From: Calonectria ilicicola
Taxonomy: Eukaryota > Ascomycota > Sordariomycetes > Hypocreales > Nectriaceae
Direction: 5' to 3'
Assembly (NCBI GenBank): GCA_020809705.1
Contig: CP085828.1
Coordinates: 3,224,001 to 3,288,000, forward strand
Length of the DNA: 64,000 nt
Made by a program: the position numbers and the translations under genes. This document shows positions 34,633 through 45,785 of this stretch, piece by piece. A model generated the notes under the pieces. The model was not told where the DNA came from. It searched no databases and saw only the letters and a list, made by a program, of their open reading frames with translations. Positions within the stretch are counted from its first letter, which is position 1. The number at the start of each line of letters is the position of its first letter.

Positions 34633-35496
34633 TCACGAACCCTCCTGGCAGGCCACCGCCATTGCTAGGGCGTCAAGCCCGCTAGGGGTGCGACTAGCTA
34701 CAGGGCGGTTAAGCAGGGGCAGGTTGAGCCCGCGCATATCCCAGGCTCCACCAGCAACATTCGGTGAAGGGCGCGGGGGTGTGGGAAGAGGGCACTGGTT
34801 TTGCGGTTCTCGCGCCAGCACTGGTCGGTTGAGAGTTGAGCTGCGGCTTGAAGATGAGTTGCGACGAGCCTCTGCCAGAGCTGACTTGTGGCCGCGCTGG
34901 CCTGAAGATCGGGATTTGTCCTTGTAATGGGTTTCGAGGTGCTGCTTCATGTTGTCGGCCCGAGTAAACTTCTTCTGGCACCCTGGATAGGTGCACTGGA
35001 CAGCCTTCTCGGCGGTGTGAATCTTGGAGTGTCGCGAAGCATGTCCGGAGGTGGTAAAGGTCTTTTCGCAGCCGTGGGTGTCGCGGTATCGGCATGGGTA
35101 GCGTTTGCTGGGCCGATCGGGCATGGGCGACGCAGCCTGGTTGGAGAGGTCGTCGTCGAAAGAGGCAGAGCGGTTGCTCTCTGGGTAGCCCGACATCTTG
35201 GCCGAGTGGGCATCCATACCGTACTCGTGGGGGATAGAGTAAACGGGCTGCTGGCGAGGATAATAGTCGACATTGGGAGTGAGAGGAGAAGCAGGATCAT
35301 TGCTCATCTGAGAGTCATATGAATGGGAGCGCAGCAACTCGGGCGTGTTGGGCGAAGAGGAAACACTCCCAGAGCTCGAGTAGGCTTGGGCGGTGGTGTG
35401 GCCAGAGTAATAGCCATAGGGACGCTGATCCAGGTAGCTGGAGCTGTCATCGTTGAGCAGTGAGACCCTGCGGCCTGCGGCGTCTCGAGCGTGCAT
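34633..35496 (-). CDS. mtfA: C2H2 zinc-finger transcription factor, MtfA-like
   Basis: Nuclear regulator resembling Aspergillus MtfA, which controls secondary metabolism and development. A single exon gives 287 residues. Two C2H2 fingers sit in the middle. Finger 1 has Cys135, Cys143, His156 and His160, with the unusual wide Cys spacing (CRYRDTHGC). Finger 2 has Cys168, Cys173, His186 and His190. The TTSGHASRHSKIHTAEKAV stretch joining them is the feature I associate with MtfA. N-terminal to the fingers is a Tyr/Ser/Pro-rich region. The C-terminal tail is basic, then Pro/Ser-rich, and ends with a hydrophobic LDALAMAVA segment. The start follows a poly-pyrimidine tract and sits in good context (CAACATGC). 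An upstream exon adding N-terminal residues cannot be excluded. More than 8 kb of gene-free DNA lies upstream, which suggests a long leader or complex control. Confidence 0.85.
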   Translation of the reverse strand: MHARDAAGRRVSLLNDDSSSYLDQRPYGYYSGHTTAQAYSSSGSVSSSPNTPELLRSHSYDSQMSNDPASPLTPNVDYYPRQQPVYSIPHEYGMDAHSAKMSGYPESNRSASFDDDLSNQAASPMPDRPSKRYPCRYRDTHGCEKTFTTSGHASRHSKIHTAEKAVQCTYPGCQKKFTRADNMKQHLETHYKDKSRSSGQRGHKSALAEARRNSSSSRSSTLNRPVLAREPQNQCPLPTPPRPSPNVAGGAWDMRGLNLPLLNRPVASRTPSGLDALAMAVACQEGS

Positions 35497-38400
35497 GTTG
35501 AGAAAAAAAAAGTGAGTAACTGAAGATTGCGAGTTCCGAGAAGCTCTATGGGAAAGAATTGGTGACGCCGGAAGAAGCGGATTCGGAGCTTTCTAAAATG
35601 ATGCAGATGGGGGGGTCGTCCGGGTCAGATAAGGCGAGGCGGAGCAATTGGCAAGGTGCCTGGGAGTGCTGGCGCGGACAAGGGTGAGAGAGGTACTGGG
35701 TGTGCGCGCACTAGGACAACGGAGAGCTCAAGAGCTGCAAGCTGTGGACTGGAAACTGAGGGCGCGGGATTTTGATCTGTTGCGAGGTTGATGTATGTCT
35801 CGTCGATCTCAAGACCGAGAGCAGCTTCTTCTTCTTTTTTATTTGTTTTTTCTTTTGTGAGCGCTCCCTCACTTCTTTATTTCTTCTTTTGGGCGCAAAT
35901 TGTGCTTGACCTGGTGGTAGACCTGAGAACACACACAAAAACAACGAAAAAGCAAGCAGTGCAGGTGTGAGATGAGTGCAAATCGCAAAAGTGCCCGGGT
36001 AGTCGTAAAAAATGCGCTTTTCTGAAACAACTGTATTTTTGGTGGGATTGGACAAGAGGTTGAGCTTCAGCGGTGGTGAAAGTGTCGTCTGATTGCGCTC
36101 ACAGAGCGGATGAGTCGACTGCAGGAGAAGTTTTTGCCAACGATTGAGTTTGAGCAAGTTCAAGCCAGCCAATGCAAGGCGTCCAGATTCAAAGTCGAGA
36201 ACAGAAGAAGACTATTGAGATGATGCGATCTGCTGATAGTAGAGGTGAGAACGAAAAACCACGGGAGGGTGGGTGGTTGTTATAGTCGTGATGGACACAG
36301 GCGATGAGGGCGAAGATGTAGGAGCGGTCAGGCAACTCGACACCGGAAGCGAAATGTCAGATCAGATCAAGATCAGACGAGGCCAAGGGTAACGAAGCTG
36401 CCTTTCGTTGGATCTTTATTAAGTTTCAAAACGTCGAGAGCAAAGGCGCAGACGAGGTAGATTGTGTACAGATAAAAGGGAAGAGAATAACAATGATGGG
36501 GGGGCGCCCTGGGGGGGTGTGCCAGAGGGTGTGTCTATTTTCAATGCAGCTACGGGGCCACGGGGCAAAGAGAGTGGAGCGAGGTGGGGATAGTAAAAGA
36601 CACAAAGAGTGAAGAATGAGGACGAGGACGGACTTTGCGCATGAAACCCCATCGATCGATGGGATCGAGGAAAGTCGCCAGAGAGCGTGCGGTGGTGAGT
36701 AGCGTTGGTACGGAGTACATGGTGGATGTAGTGCGTAGTGCTTAGTGCGTAGTCCGGGTTGGCTTGATCATGATGACCCTGCCCTGCCTTGCGAAAATCC
36801 CAAGCTCCCGCTCGCTCCCAGAGTGTGGGAGTGGCCGGGGGTGGCACTCCAGGATGGGTGTGTGGGTGGGACTCTCCGGCAGGGACAGGGGCGGTTGACG
36901 GGGGTGGCAAGGGTTCTAACTGTTGTTTTTGGGGGCTGCTCTGGCACCAGGGGTGGTGTCATACAAGGGCCTTCCCTGTGCAGCCGTCTTTCCCCTCCCG
37001 AAAAAAGCTGCAAACCCTCCTGGGCCTCCCCATCTGGCCTGGTACCCAGGTCACCTTGCCAGTACCTTGACTGTACCGACTGTACACCTGTCATACTCCA
37101 CACCAGACGACGCCGGCCTCTGTGGCTTGACATGCACATTTTTGGCACGCCTGCTAGTCAAGTCCCAGCCGAGGCCCAATTGAGTCGTCCGGCATGTCGA
37201 TCGCCACCCTCCTCGCTGAGCACCATCGCAGCCTTGCCTGTCCAAACACCCCAACCCCAAGCCAAGGGCCACAACCACAACCACGGTTGCATGTCATCCC
37301 CCCTGTCCTGCCTTCCCCCTACCTTCCCCTCACCAAACCCAACGAACCCATGACAAGCCGTCTCTTCCTCCCACTATCGTGAGAATCCCATGCGAGTTTC
37401 AAAATGCCCCCTCTGCCAACCCGTTCCGTGTCGAAAACACCATGTTTCTTCTCGCGTCTCGTCTCGTCACAGACTTCCCCTCAACTCCTCATTTCTCGTC
37501 CGAGTGCCGCACCGCTCGGCCGTGATGTCGCGACTGAACACGCGTCAGCTTACAGGTGAGGTGCAACGCGACTCCGGGTGCCTGGACCCCGAGGTTAATG
37601 CCTACTGCGACTGGAATCTCGATTCCCCTCCAAAGGGAGGGAAAAAAAACTGGTCAGCGTCATAGTGACGGATGACGGACTACACGCCTGCATAGGTAGT
37701 CTCTTTTTTTTTTTTAGTGAGGGGACGGCGAACCCCAAGGGCCCCCCCCCCAAGACCCTTTCTGTTCGCTGTGTCACACCATGATGACGTCAGGCTCAGC
37801 AATCATAGTCATCAGCCTGGACCCTAACAGTTGGCGTTGAGCGCATTCTGCAACTTCCTTCACTTTTGGTTCACCGTCATCAACTGCAATCGGCTCAATA
37901 CACATCAACCTTACGCGAGAAGCAGTCTGTTATGCGGGGCACCTCGGCATCAACGCAACCCTCAACGGGACCCCCGGCGCTACCAGTGCAATCTATATGA
38001 TTTAGAGCGGGCGCTCGTTGCTCGTTTTCGCAAAGGTCCGAACATCCCGTAGGGAGGAGACATTGAAATCCTACCGTGCGAGCTCTGAACGCAAGGATAG
38101 CTAGCTATGGTTACAGAAAGGCATCACGGCACAGCATGCGCGCGGAGTTACCATAGGGCCGGTCCATTGGCGGTGACCAGTTGTGTCAGCGCGAATTGGG
38201 TTTACGACGATGGCCTGGCTTGAGAGGAACCAACCACAAAAGACGCCTCGTAGTCAACTTTTTTTTCCAGCGTCATTATGACAAGCAGCACCACCTTGCA
38301 AGGCTTTGGCTCCTGAACAAAGTTCCCCATTTGCCAACCGGGTATCCTCCAGGCTCAAGCAAAGCCGGCGCCTCGCTAGATGTGGTCACAGCTCTCCATG

Positions 38401-41400
38401 GGGAGCGAACCATCCATGACCGGCTGGTTGCGGGCGCCGAGGGGGGCAAGCAGGTGGAGGCCAAGGGCAAATGAACAGCACACCCGCTGGACCGCCAAAC
38501 GTTAGGCGTAGATGCCCTCGAGTTGTAGCGGTCCCCAAGGCGGTGGATCAGGTCGGTGGGTTTGGGCGGGAACGGGCAAAGTCCCCTGGACGCTAACGCC
38601 TCAAGGGTCGTTCCCAGCATCCAAACGGGCCCAAAAGCGTCCCCTTCCAGGGTCCCCTTCTCCGAGGCCCGGGTTGCTAGGGCCCAGCCAGGACCCCAGG
38701 CCTCGCAGCCAGTAATCGGACAGATCGGGAAATCAGAAAGTGGATGAAAGTTGACTTTGGCCGGCCCTGGAGCTGAACAAGACATCCGCCTTTTCACCCA
38801 CAAGCCCAACGGGACTGGCAATTACCAGTCCCAGTTCAAAGAAGCAAAGAAAAAAGCATTGGTTATCCAAACCTGTGTTAGGAGGTGAGGAAAATGGTAA
38901 TAATAAAAATGAAATAAAACAAAACAAGACCAGCACAGACATGCGCGAAATGTGTCAGCGCCACCCGTGGGGAAATCCCAGCATGACAGCGCCTTCAAAG
39001 ACGGCCCCTCGAGTCGTCCATCGCCGATGGCCGGGAGTCTGGGATCAGTCAAGCGCAACTAAGACGCCTGCAAGCTGTTTTTTTTTTTTTCTCCTTCTGT
39101 TTTGTCTCTGGCATGACCTAGTTTGGTTTGGGTTTGGGCCTCGTCTGAGCGACAGCGTCCCCAAAAGGACCCGAGAGTTCTGTGCTCCGTGTCTAGTCCG
39201 CGCCATCACCATCGACATTGAATCCCCCCAGCACCGCTAATGTAAAATAACAGCTCACTTGCCTCGCAATCAAAATGCACCGTAGGTCGGACCAAACTCT
39301 ATTGTCTGACCTTCTCCTCTTCCCCATTGCGCGGCTTCGGCCCTCATTTCTTTGCCTCTTTGACCCCTCAACCCCTCACTTCTGGCATTACTGCGACGTC
39401 GCATCGTTTGTTATCCCCTCATGTCCATTGTTTTGTTGGCATTCGATTATTCAATCCTGCGTGGGTTCGGTGCCTGTGTGTCGGCCCGCGGGAGCGTCAT
39501 CCGGGCCCGACTGTCGGGTTACCTCGCAGTGACATGACCGCCCGACGTAGGGTACCTACCTTACCCATGCAGCCCGCCTCTTGCCTTGCATGGCGCATTC
39601 AACCTCGGAGGGTGCATCTTGGCGCTGGCACGGGCTGTGGCTTGCTTCGTCCCACCTCCAAAATCACTACGGACACCACCTTCTAACCGTCCCCGCCTCA
39701 CCTCCAATCCGTATTGCCCTTTGCCAAGGTGCCCAGCTAACCACCCTGTCCTGACCCTGCTGTGTTACTCTGGTTGCCTTTTCGCACACCACATGGCATC
39801 CCATGATACCACACACACGCAAACAAACAAGCAAACCCCGAGGGATGATACACCCGCACGCACGCACGCACGCACACGCATTTCCCCCCCGTTGGGCCCG
39901 TAGATTGCAGCCTGCGGCCTGCACGGCTGCACGAGACGCACATTTATGGCATGCGATTCTCCGCAAGTCCATGGCCTCGGGGATGGGCTTTTTCGGTCTT
40001 CCCCGCCCTCGATTCCCATCCATAGTTGACAAATTGACTTTGATATCTGCCAGGATATCAGCTGGGATACTTGCTCTCGTGTGCATTCTGTCTCGTCCTG
40101 ACCCAACCTCCGGCCAATTTGCTCCGAAGCATGCATGTCCGCATTCTGTGCTTGATGTTGTACATTCTCCCCGTCTGTTTTCAGGGTCCATCGTGTAACT
40201 ACGCTGACTGGATGCCACCTAAAGGGACATCAACGTCACCATTTCAGTCTGACCCTCTTCTTTGTTCCCTCAATGCTCGATGCGGCTTGATGCAGCAGCT
40301 GTAAATATCCACTCCGCCCACCCCAGTTCTATGAACTCCACACTCCTAGCTACCCACATGGAAACACGATGGTGACCTGACCATCCGCACACGCAACAAT
40401 GAAGAACATGGCTGACGGGACGGAAACTACGCGGAGTGGTGTATCATCTCGGCAGCTCAGAATGGTGGGCGTTGGGATATTAGATGGTTCCGGGGAGCCG
40501 GCCGGTGTCTAGTAGCGGTTAAGATACCCTATAGCGTCTAAGGGAAAAAAAAGTTAAGGGAAATAAGTCAATGTCACCTGTCGCCATGGCTCTGTCCTCT
40601 TCCCGATAAACGTCGGGCCCTAACGTTGCAGAAACAATGAGACTGGGCTAGCGCCTTGTCCACACAACCCTATCCCTCTCTGCCCGCTTTGTCACATCTT
40701 GCATGGCCTGCTTAACCGGGTTGGGCTGCCCTGCACGGGCACTGCGACGTTTCACACATGCCATCTACCTTCTACGCGGACTAATCTGATGGGCAGGCAT
40801 GAATTCGCATCAGGCTGGATGGAAGCTCCACGTGAGAAAAAAAAAAACGAAGTTCCTTGGAACCATGATTGACAGGGCTGGCAATCAGGGTCGGTGGACA
40901 CGGGAAAGAGTCAACGAAATGCTCTACAGATCTCAAGTTTGGCGGGGGATCGGCTATTCTCCTAAGCCTTTGATTTGGGTTGCATGCCTTGTGGGGAGGA
41001 GGGGCGACACCAGCCTCATTGCCCCATTGTCCCTGCTTATCACACGCCCTCCCCGGTCCGACTCTCGAGGACGGTGCGAGCGGGTCTCCGGGTTCCGATG
41101 ATCAATCTATTGGGAAGATGCTTCGAACATCAGGGTGCATCAAGGCGTTGGGAGAGCTTCACTACACGGCTTGGTGCTGGTGCATTACCCCCCAAAACAG
41201 CACAGAACCGCGCCGTTTTGACTTTTGACTCAGTACCCGCGAATCACCAAGACAGACCAGGCCGTCTCTACCCGCCTATTTTGTCGAGATTACATCCTGG
41301 TCACACCATACTTGGAATAGATTATCAGGTACCGTCTGTTCGGCAAACATCACCTCGCCCGGCCGAGTCGGGGTTGAACTCGAAGATCGAAACAAACGCT

Positions 41401-43613
41401 CGACAGCCGCTGCGACATGGATACAATGCCAGATTTCGCCTGTCCCAGCGCTTCAATACTCGACCCTGTCTCCTTCGCCCTCAATGTACATGTATTTTTC
41501 TGTGTTTTTTGTCTTAAAAGTGGTGATGTCATACAATTTCGATACTATGACACACCTATGACCCACGTTTTAAGCTCCCCTCGTCGAGAAATTTGCACGC
41601 AGTGCTGTCATGATATCGTTGCATGAAAATATCAAATCTCTCAGAGGATCCATTGCTTGGTTCTAGGCCATCCAATGGAAGCTCAGACTCCCTTCATTCA
41701 ACCCGAGGAGGATGGATCACAGGCACCGAGACAGCCACTTCCTGTGCACAAGGGCCCTGTCGCTTCCCCTAGCGCTTCTTCTTTCTTCTAGTTCCTTGCT
41801 TTTTACTTCCTCAACCCGAGAATGGAGCATGGTCCACGAACTAAAAACCAAATCCCCGCTGAGATGACATTGTGCTTCAACGTCATGGCGTCGTCGCTTT
41901 TCATTTTTTTTTTTTTCCTGGACCCTCTCACATGGCCGGCCACATGGGGGCCAAGGAGAAAATCTCGATTAGCCTATGTGGCGGCTTATTGGCTTCACCC
42001 TGTTCGGCCGTCGATCATTCACACATGCGACACACCACACACACGCCCACCCTCCCCCAGCACAGGTGCAAAGCAATTCAACGGCAGGCACTGAACCTAT
42101 TGGCAGACTCAGCCTTTGAAAGGTCTAACCTTGTCCCGGCATGCTGCAGCGCCGCTTCCTTGACTTCCCTTTGCGAGCGAATAGTAAATACGCCTTGCCA
42201 CGAGACATGAACCTGTTGGCACTGACAACATTCAGCCCCACGCATCCAACGCTTCCTCCTTCCTGTCGAGAAGAGGAAACTGGTTGGCTCTGATTAGGCG
42301 GCACGGCACGGCGCGGCGCCCAATCATCCAGGGAATAACCGCGATCGAGATCGCGGACCCATACAAGTGAACACCATACATTATAATCAGGAAGCGGAGT
42401 GGTCATAGTCCCACCGAGGAGCGACTATCTGTAGACCCCTACACATTCGCCTGCTATTGGGACCCTCCATGACTCGTCCTTTGTGTCTTTTTTTTCTTGA
42501 CCTAATCTTTTTTTAAAACCCTTGGTCCTTAGCTCTGGGGGAGGATGGAAGCAAGCAATTTCTCACGCCTCCAAGATCTCGATGCTATGAGACATGCCTC
42601 TGTGGCGGTGAACTATCGCTGACCCTACAGGTCAAACAGCTGCCTACCGAGTCCCTTTATGGCAATGATACGAGAGCAGCTGAACTGCCTCGTATGAGGT
42701 GGTCGATCCTGGCCCCTCATTTTCCCCCCCACCCCTATCTGCTCCCTCTCCATCTATGCATGCGCCGCGATGATCTTGTTCGTTGGGCTGTGCGATATTT
42801 CCACGCTGCGAGTATAGGGTGCTTTGCCGGCTGGCACATGCACCCCACTCATCCAATATACTAGCTACCCTGCCTGGCCCTAGATGAAGATCAAACTTCA
42901 TTAAGTTGCGACCATGTGCCAGACGCGCCTTGTCAAGCGGCAGCTATCGTAAACATGGCATTCACGCATTTCGCGTGGGACATCTGTCAAATTTCCATGT
43001 CGGCAGCTAGTTAGCTAGCTGACCTATGTCACACTCACACACATCTGCAGGTGACATGTCATTCTCTTGATCACTGGGCCACCCCTTAATTCTTCGATCG
43101 AGATCCCGGGATGCAATCGGTCCATCTAGCACCCAACTCCCCTCGAACATGCGGTGCGACAGTCTAGAACCGCAGGCACAGTGTTCCCTCCCCCCTTTGA
43201 CTCGACTCTTCTAGAACCCTGAGCGTGTTTCAAACATTCGGTGTCTTTTATGTGCGTTTCGCATGCGCCTACGGCTGAGTCCATGAACTTTCTTTGGTAC
43301 AATTCCCAATTGCAACTACCTGGTTCTGTCAAAACAGAATTCTCTATGTCGAACAGTTTAAGTCAGTATATGTTTTAGCCCTGAACGCCTTGTGCGCCTA
43401 CAGTCCCACCCTTTCCGCCCTATGTCTGTCTGGCTGTCTTGTCTCAGCTCACATCTGCCGCTCGCCAAAGTGGACAGTAGGTGATGACATAAAATACAAC
43501 AAGCGATGATCCCAATTGGTGACAACCCCTCCCCCTCCCGATGGCATGATTTCTGCCTAACAAGCGCTTCCCCCGTATCCTATAGCTGACCCCATTCCTT
43601 TGGCGCCAAGGTC
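35497..43613. other. 8.1 kb gene-free region upstream of the MtfA-like gene
   Basis: This is the largest gap in the window, lying between the 5' side of the MtfA-like gene and the 3' end of PRP31. Open frames are all short, overlap on both strands and are biased by local base composition. None shows a domain or joins across introns. The minus strand near 35500-36450 is pyrimidine-rich with T-runs, consistent with a long 5' leader of the MtfA-like gene. A (CGCA)5 tract lies at 39855-39874. I found no tRNA B-box pattern. Non-coding transcripts or young, fast-evolving genes could be present but cannot be shown by eye. Confidence 0.5.
39855..39874. repeat. (CGCA)5 tetranucleotide repeat
   Basis: Five perfect CGCA units within the gene-free region upstream of the MtfA-like gene. 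Confidence 0.85.
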
Positions 43614-45482
43614 TCAAGACCTGGGCTCCATCTTGGCCTTCTTGGAGGCCGGAAGTTCTGGAATCTTGAAACCATTGGATGTGGCGCCGCCGCCGGCTTG
43701 AGTAAATGTGCCACCCTTGAACCATCGATCCTCCTCGGCCTTTCGTTTCTTGCTCAGCTCAGCTTGCATCTTGGGGTCAACGAGTTCTAGACCCTGCACG
43801 GGTGTAAAAGCAAGGGACGAAGCAGTGCCCCCGGTCACGGAACCGATGGTGCTACCCACTCCCGAGGCACGGAGGCCCTTGCCACGGAGATCAATGTTGG
43901 ACGATTGGCCAAAGCCGCCTATGGATGAAGCAGCACCGCCAACCGTGCTGGCGGTGCCCCAGCCCTTGTTCTTCGCACTGAGCTTTGCTCGTGTGCGTTG
44001 GTCGACCTGAAGCCCGCGAATGCGGCCGTCGTTGGCTTGTCCAATCATACCCATACCCACTGTGGTATCACCAGTGCCGTATCCCACCTCCCTTTCTTCC
44101 TTACCAAATGCCATTCTGTTTTGAGCCTTGCGTAACTCTGTCATGGCCAGCGCTTCCTTTGCCTTGCGGGCTCTTCGCCCACCTCGCTTTCGGGAAGGTT
44201 TGTCATCTGGTACGGGTAGTGCGCGCTGCCCCTTGTTTGGCGGGGGTTCAGTAAGCTTCTCTAGCCGTTCCAAACATGCGGATTTTAGGCTCTCACCCGT
44301 AGATCCATCAGCGCTAGAGTGAATGCGATCTACACGGGCTGCCAAAACAAGCTTGGCGGACACAATTCTCATGGCTTGCTTTTTGAGGTCATTGGGGATA
44401 CCTCGGATCATCTCCGAGTTGTAAAGGTACCCTTGTTGGCGAACACCAATATTGGTTGCCAGTCCTGCCTGCTTCTTCTTGGAACCCCAGGACGGGATGT
44501 TACAAGCGGGTGTTTTGGACAGACCTGTAAGTCCACCGGCAGCATTGAGGAGCTGTGCTGCTGTAAGCGAACCGATGAGGGCCGTTAGGTTTGGCGCAAA
44601 GATATTCATGCGCGACTGGACGTATTCGGCTAAGGTCTGTTTCGCCTTGTTGAGCGCAATGACCATCTGACAGGCTTGGACGACTCGCTGCAGCTCATCG
44701 TGTGTCATTTCATGGCCCTTGGATGTAGTTGCCTCCACAGTGACAATCATCAAGGACGGGCCGTCCAGCACAGACTTCAAACTGAGTCCCAGGGGGTTGT
44801 CTGTCGATGTTTGAAGCGTCTTGATGCTCTCGGAGTCCATGGGCCCGTTGCCCAAGATGGCCACGACCTTTGCGTACTCCAGCGGAGTCGTAACCAATCT
44901 CTCTAGTTCTGGAAATCTAGTCGAGTAGTGGTCGCGGATAAACTTGTGCACGAGAACGACCTCGCCGTCGATTTGGGTTGATAAGCTATTGGACTGTGTG
45001 AGCAGGTTGTACTCGGGGTGATCCTCGATGTTTCCCAGGATGGTGCTCTGTGTCGCGCTTTGTGATCGATAATGTGCGATTTTCTGTAGTGTTCGAACCA
45101 ACATGTCAGGGCTATTCCTCAAAAGCATAGATGTAAACGAATCGTCCATCAAGACGCGATCGCCGTACTGGCGGTTGGGAGAAGTACTAACCTCGAGGAC
45201 TGGTTCCAGGGTCTGCATTAGGCTGGCGACGCTGCGCACATCCTTGACTGTTCCGAGCTGCATCTTTTCGACCTTTGCCTTCGTAACCTCTGCATCATCG
45301 GCATCATTCATGTCATTGTCTGACTGGTCGTCGTCCTTGTCGGCAGGGACGCCATCCACATCCATCGCATCGCGGTTGCTGTTGGACTCGTCCTCGCGAA
45401 CGAGTCCATCATTCTCGACCTCTTCGGCTTCATCGCCGGAGCTACCAAAGTCGTTGAGAAGGTCGTCGGCGACTGTCGTCAT
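43614..45482 (-). CDS. PRP31: Pre-mRNA splicing factor PRP31
   Basis: U4/U6 snRNP protein that bridges to U5 in the tri-snRNP during spliceosome assembly. A single exon gives 622 residues, somewhat longer than human PRPF31. The N-terminus is acidic and disordered (residues 1-70, rich in Asp/Glu). A helical region follows with LVHKFIRDHYSTRFPELE. The Nop domain follows, including the stretch AEYVQSRMNIFAPNLTALIGSLTAAQLL and GGLTGLSKTPACNIPSWGSKKK, which contacts U4 snRNA and the 15.5K protein in the family. Then comes the basic PRP31 C-terminal domain with RKRGGRRARKAKEALAMTELRKAQNRMAFG. The tail is Gly/Ser-rich and ends Lys/Glu-rich. The start at 45482 was chosen as the first ATG followed by the acidic conserved segment. 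An upstream in-frame ATG at 45551 would add 23 residues. It is divergent from CLF1, and no intron interrupts the frame. Confidence 0.96.
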   Translation of the reverse strand: MTTVADDLLNDFGSSGDEAEEVENDGLVREDESNSNRDAMDVDGVPADKDDDQSDNDMNDADDAEVTKAKVEKMQLGTVKDVRSVASLMQTLEPVLEVSTSPNRQYGDRVLMDDSFTSMLLRNSPDMLVRTLQKIAHYRSQSATQSTILGNIEDHPEYNLLTQSNSLSTQIDGEVVLVHKFIRDHYSTRFPELERLVTTPLEYAKVVAILGNGPMDSESIKTLQTSTDNPLGLSLKSVLDGPSLMIVTVEATTSKGHEMTHDELQRVVQACQMVIALNKAKQTLAEYVQSRMNIFAPNLTALIGSLTAAQLLNAAGGLTGLSKTPACNIPSWGSKKKQAGLATNIGVRQQGYLYNSEMIRGIPNDLKKQAMRIVSAKLVLAARVDRIHSSADGSTGESLKSACLERLEKLTEPPPNKGQRALPVPDDKPSRKRGGRRARKAKEALAMTELRKAQNRMAFGKEEREVGYGTGDTTVGMGMIGQANDGRIRGLQVDQRTRAKLSAKNKGWGTASTVGGAASSIGGFGQSSNIDLRGKGLRASGVGSTIGSVTGGTASSLAFTPVQGLELVDPKMQAELSKKRKAEEDRWFKGGTFTQAGGGATSNGFKIPELPASKKAKMEPRS

Positions 45483-45785
45483 GTTGGCGGCTGATGGTAG
45501 GTCGACGTGATGATTGTATGTAGTGCGCGACGAGGTTGAGCTTAGGCGCAAACTTACAAATATTTGCGGCTAGGCTGCAAGGCTGAGAAAACGCCACACA
45601 CGCATGGCCCGTGCACCTCTGATAGATGTTCTATCGGAGATGCGCAGCCACGCATTCAATTTTTCGAGCCTCGCAGTCGCGTCATTGTTCTTCACTTCAT
45701 CACTTTGACGTTGGCCCAACCATCATTTTCGACGCAGTTTTACGCTTGAGCCGTGGTTCTCTGGAAGGACAACTCAGCGCGCAAC
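45483..45785. promoter_or_regulatory. Divergent promoter region between PRP31 and CLF1
   Basis: Only 303 bp separate the two start codons, so both promoters and 5' leaders share this spacer. Both products are spliceosome proteins, which makes co-regulation plausible. No TATA element or long repeat stands out. Confidence 0.7.

Noticed and set aside
45483..45551. Upstream in-frame ATG at 45551 for PRP31
   Set aside because: It would add 23 residues of Ser/Thr-rich sequence ahead of the typical acidic N-terminus and use up much of the short divergent spacer. The ATG at 45482 fits better.
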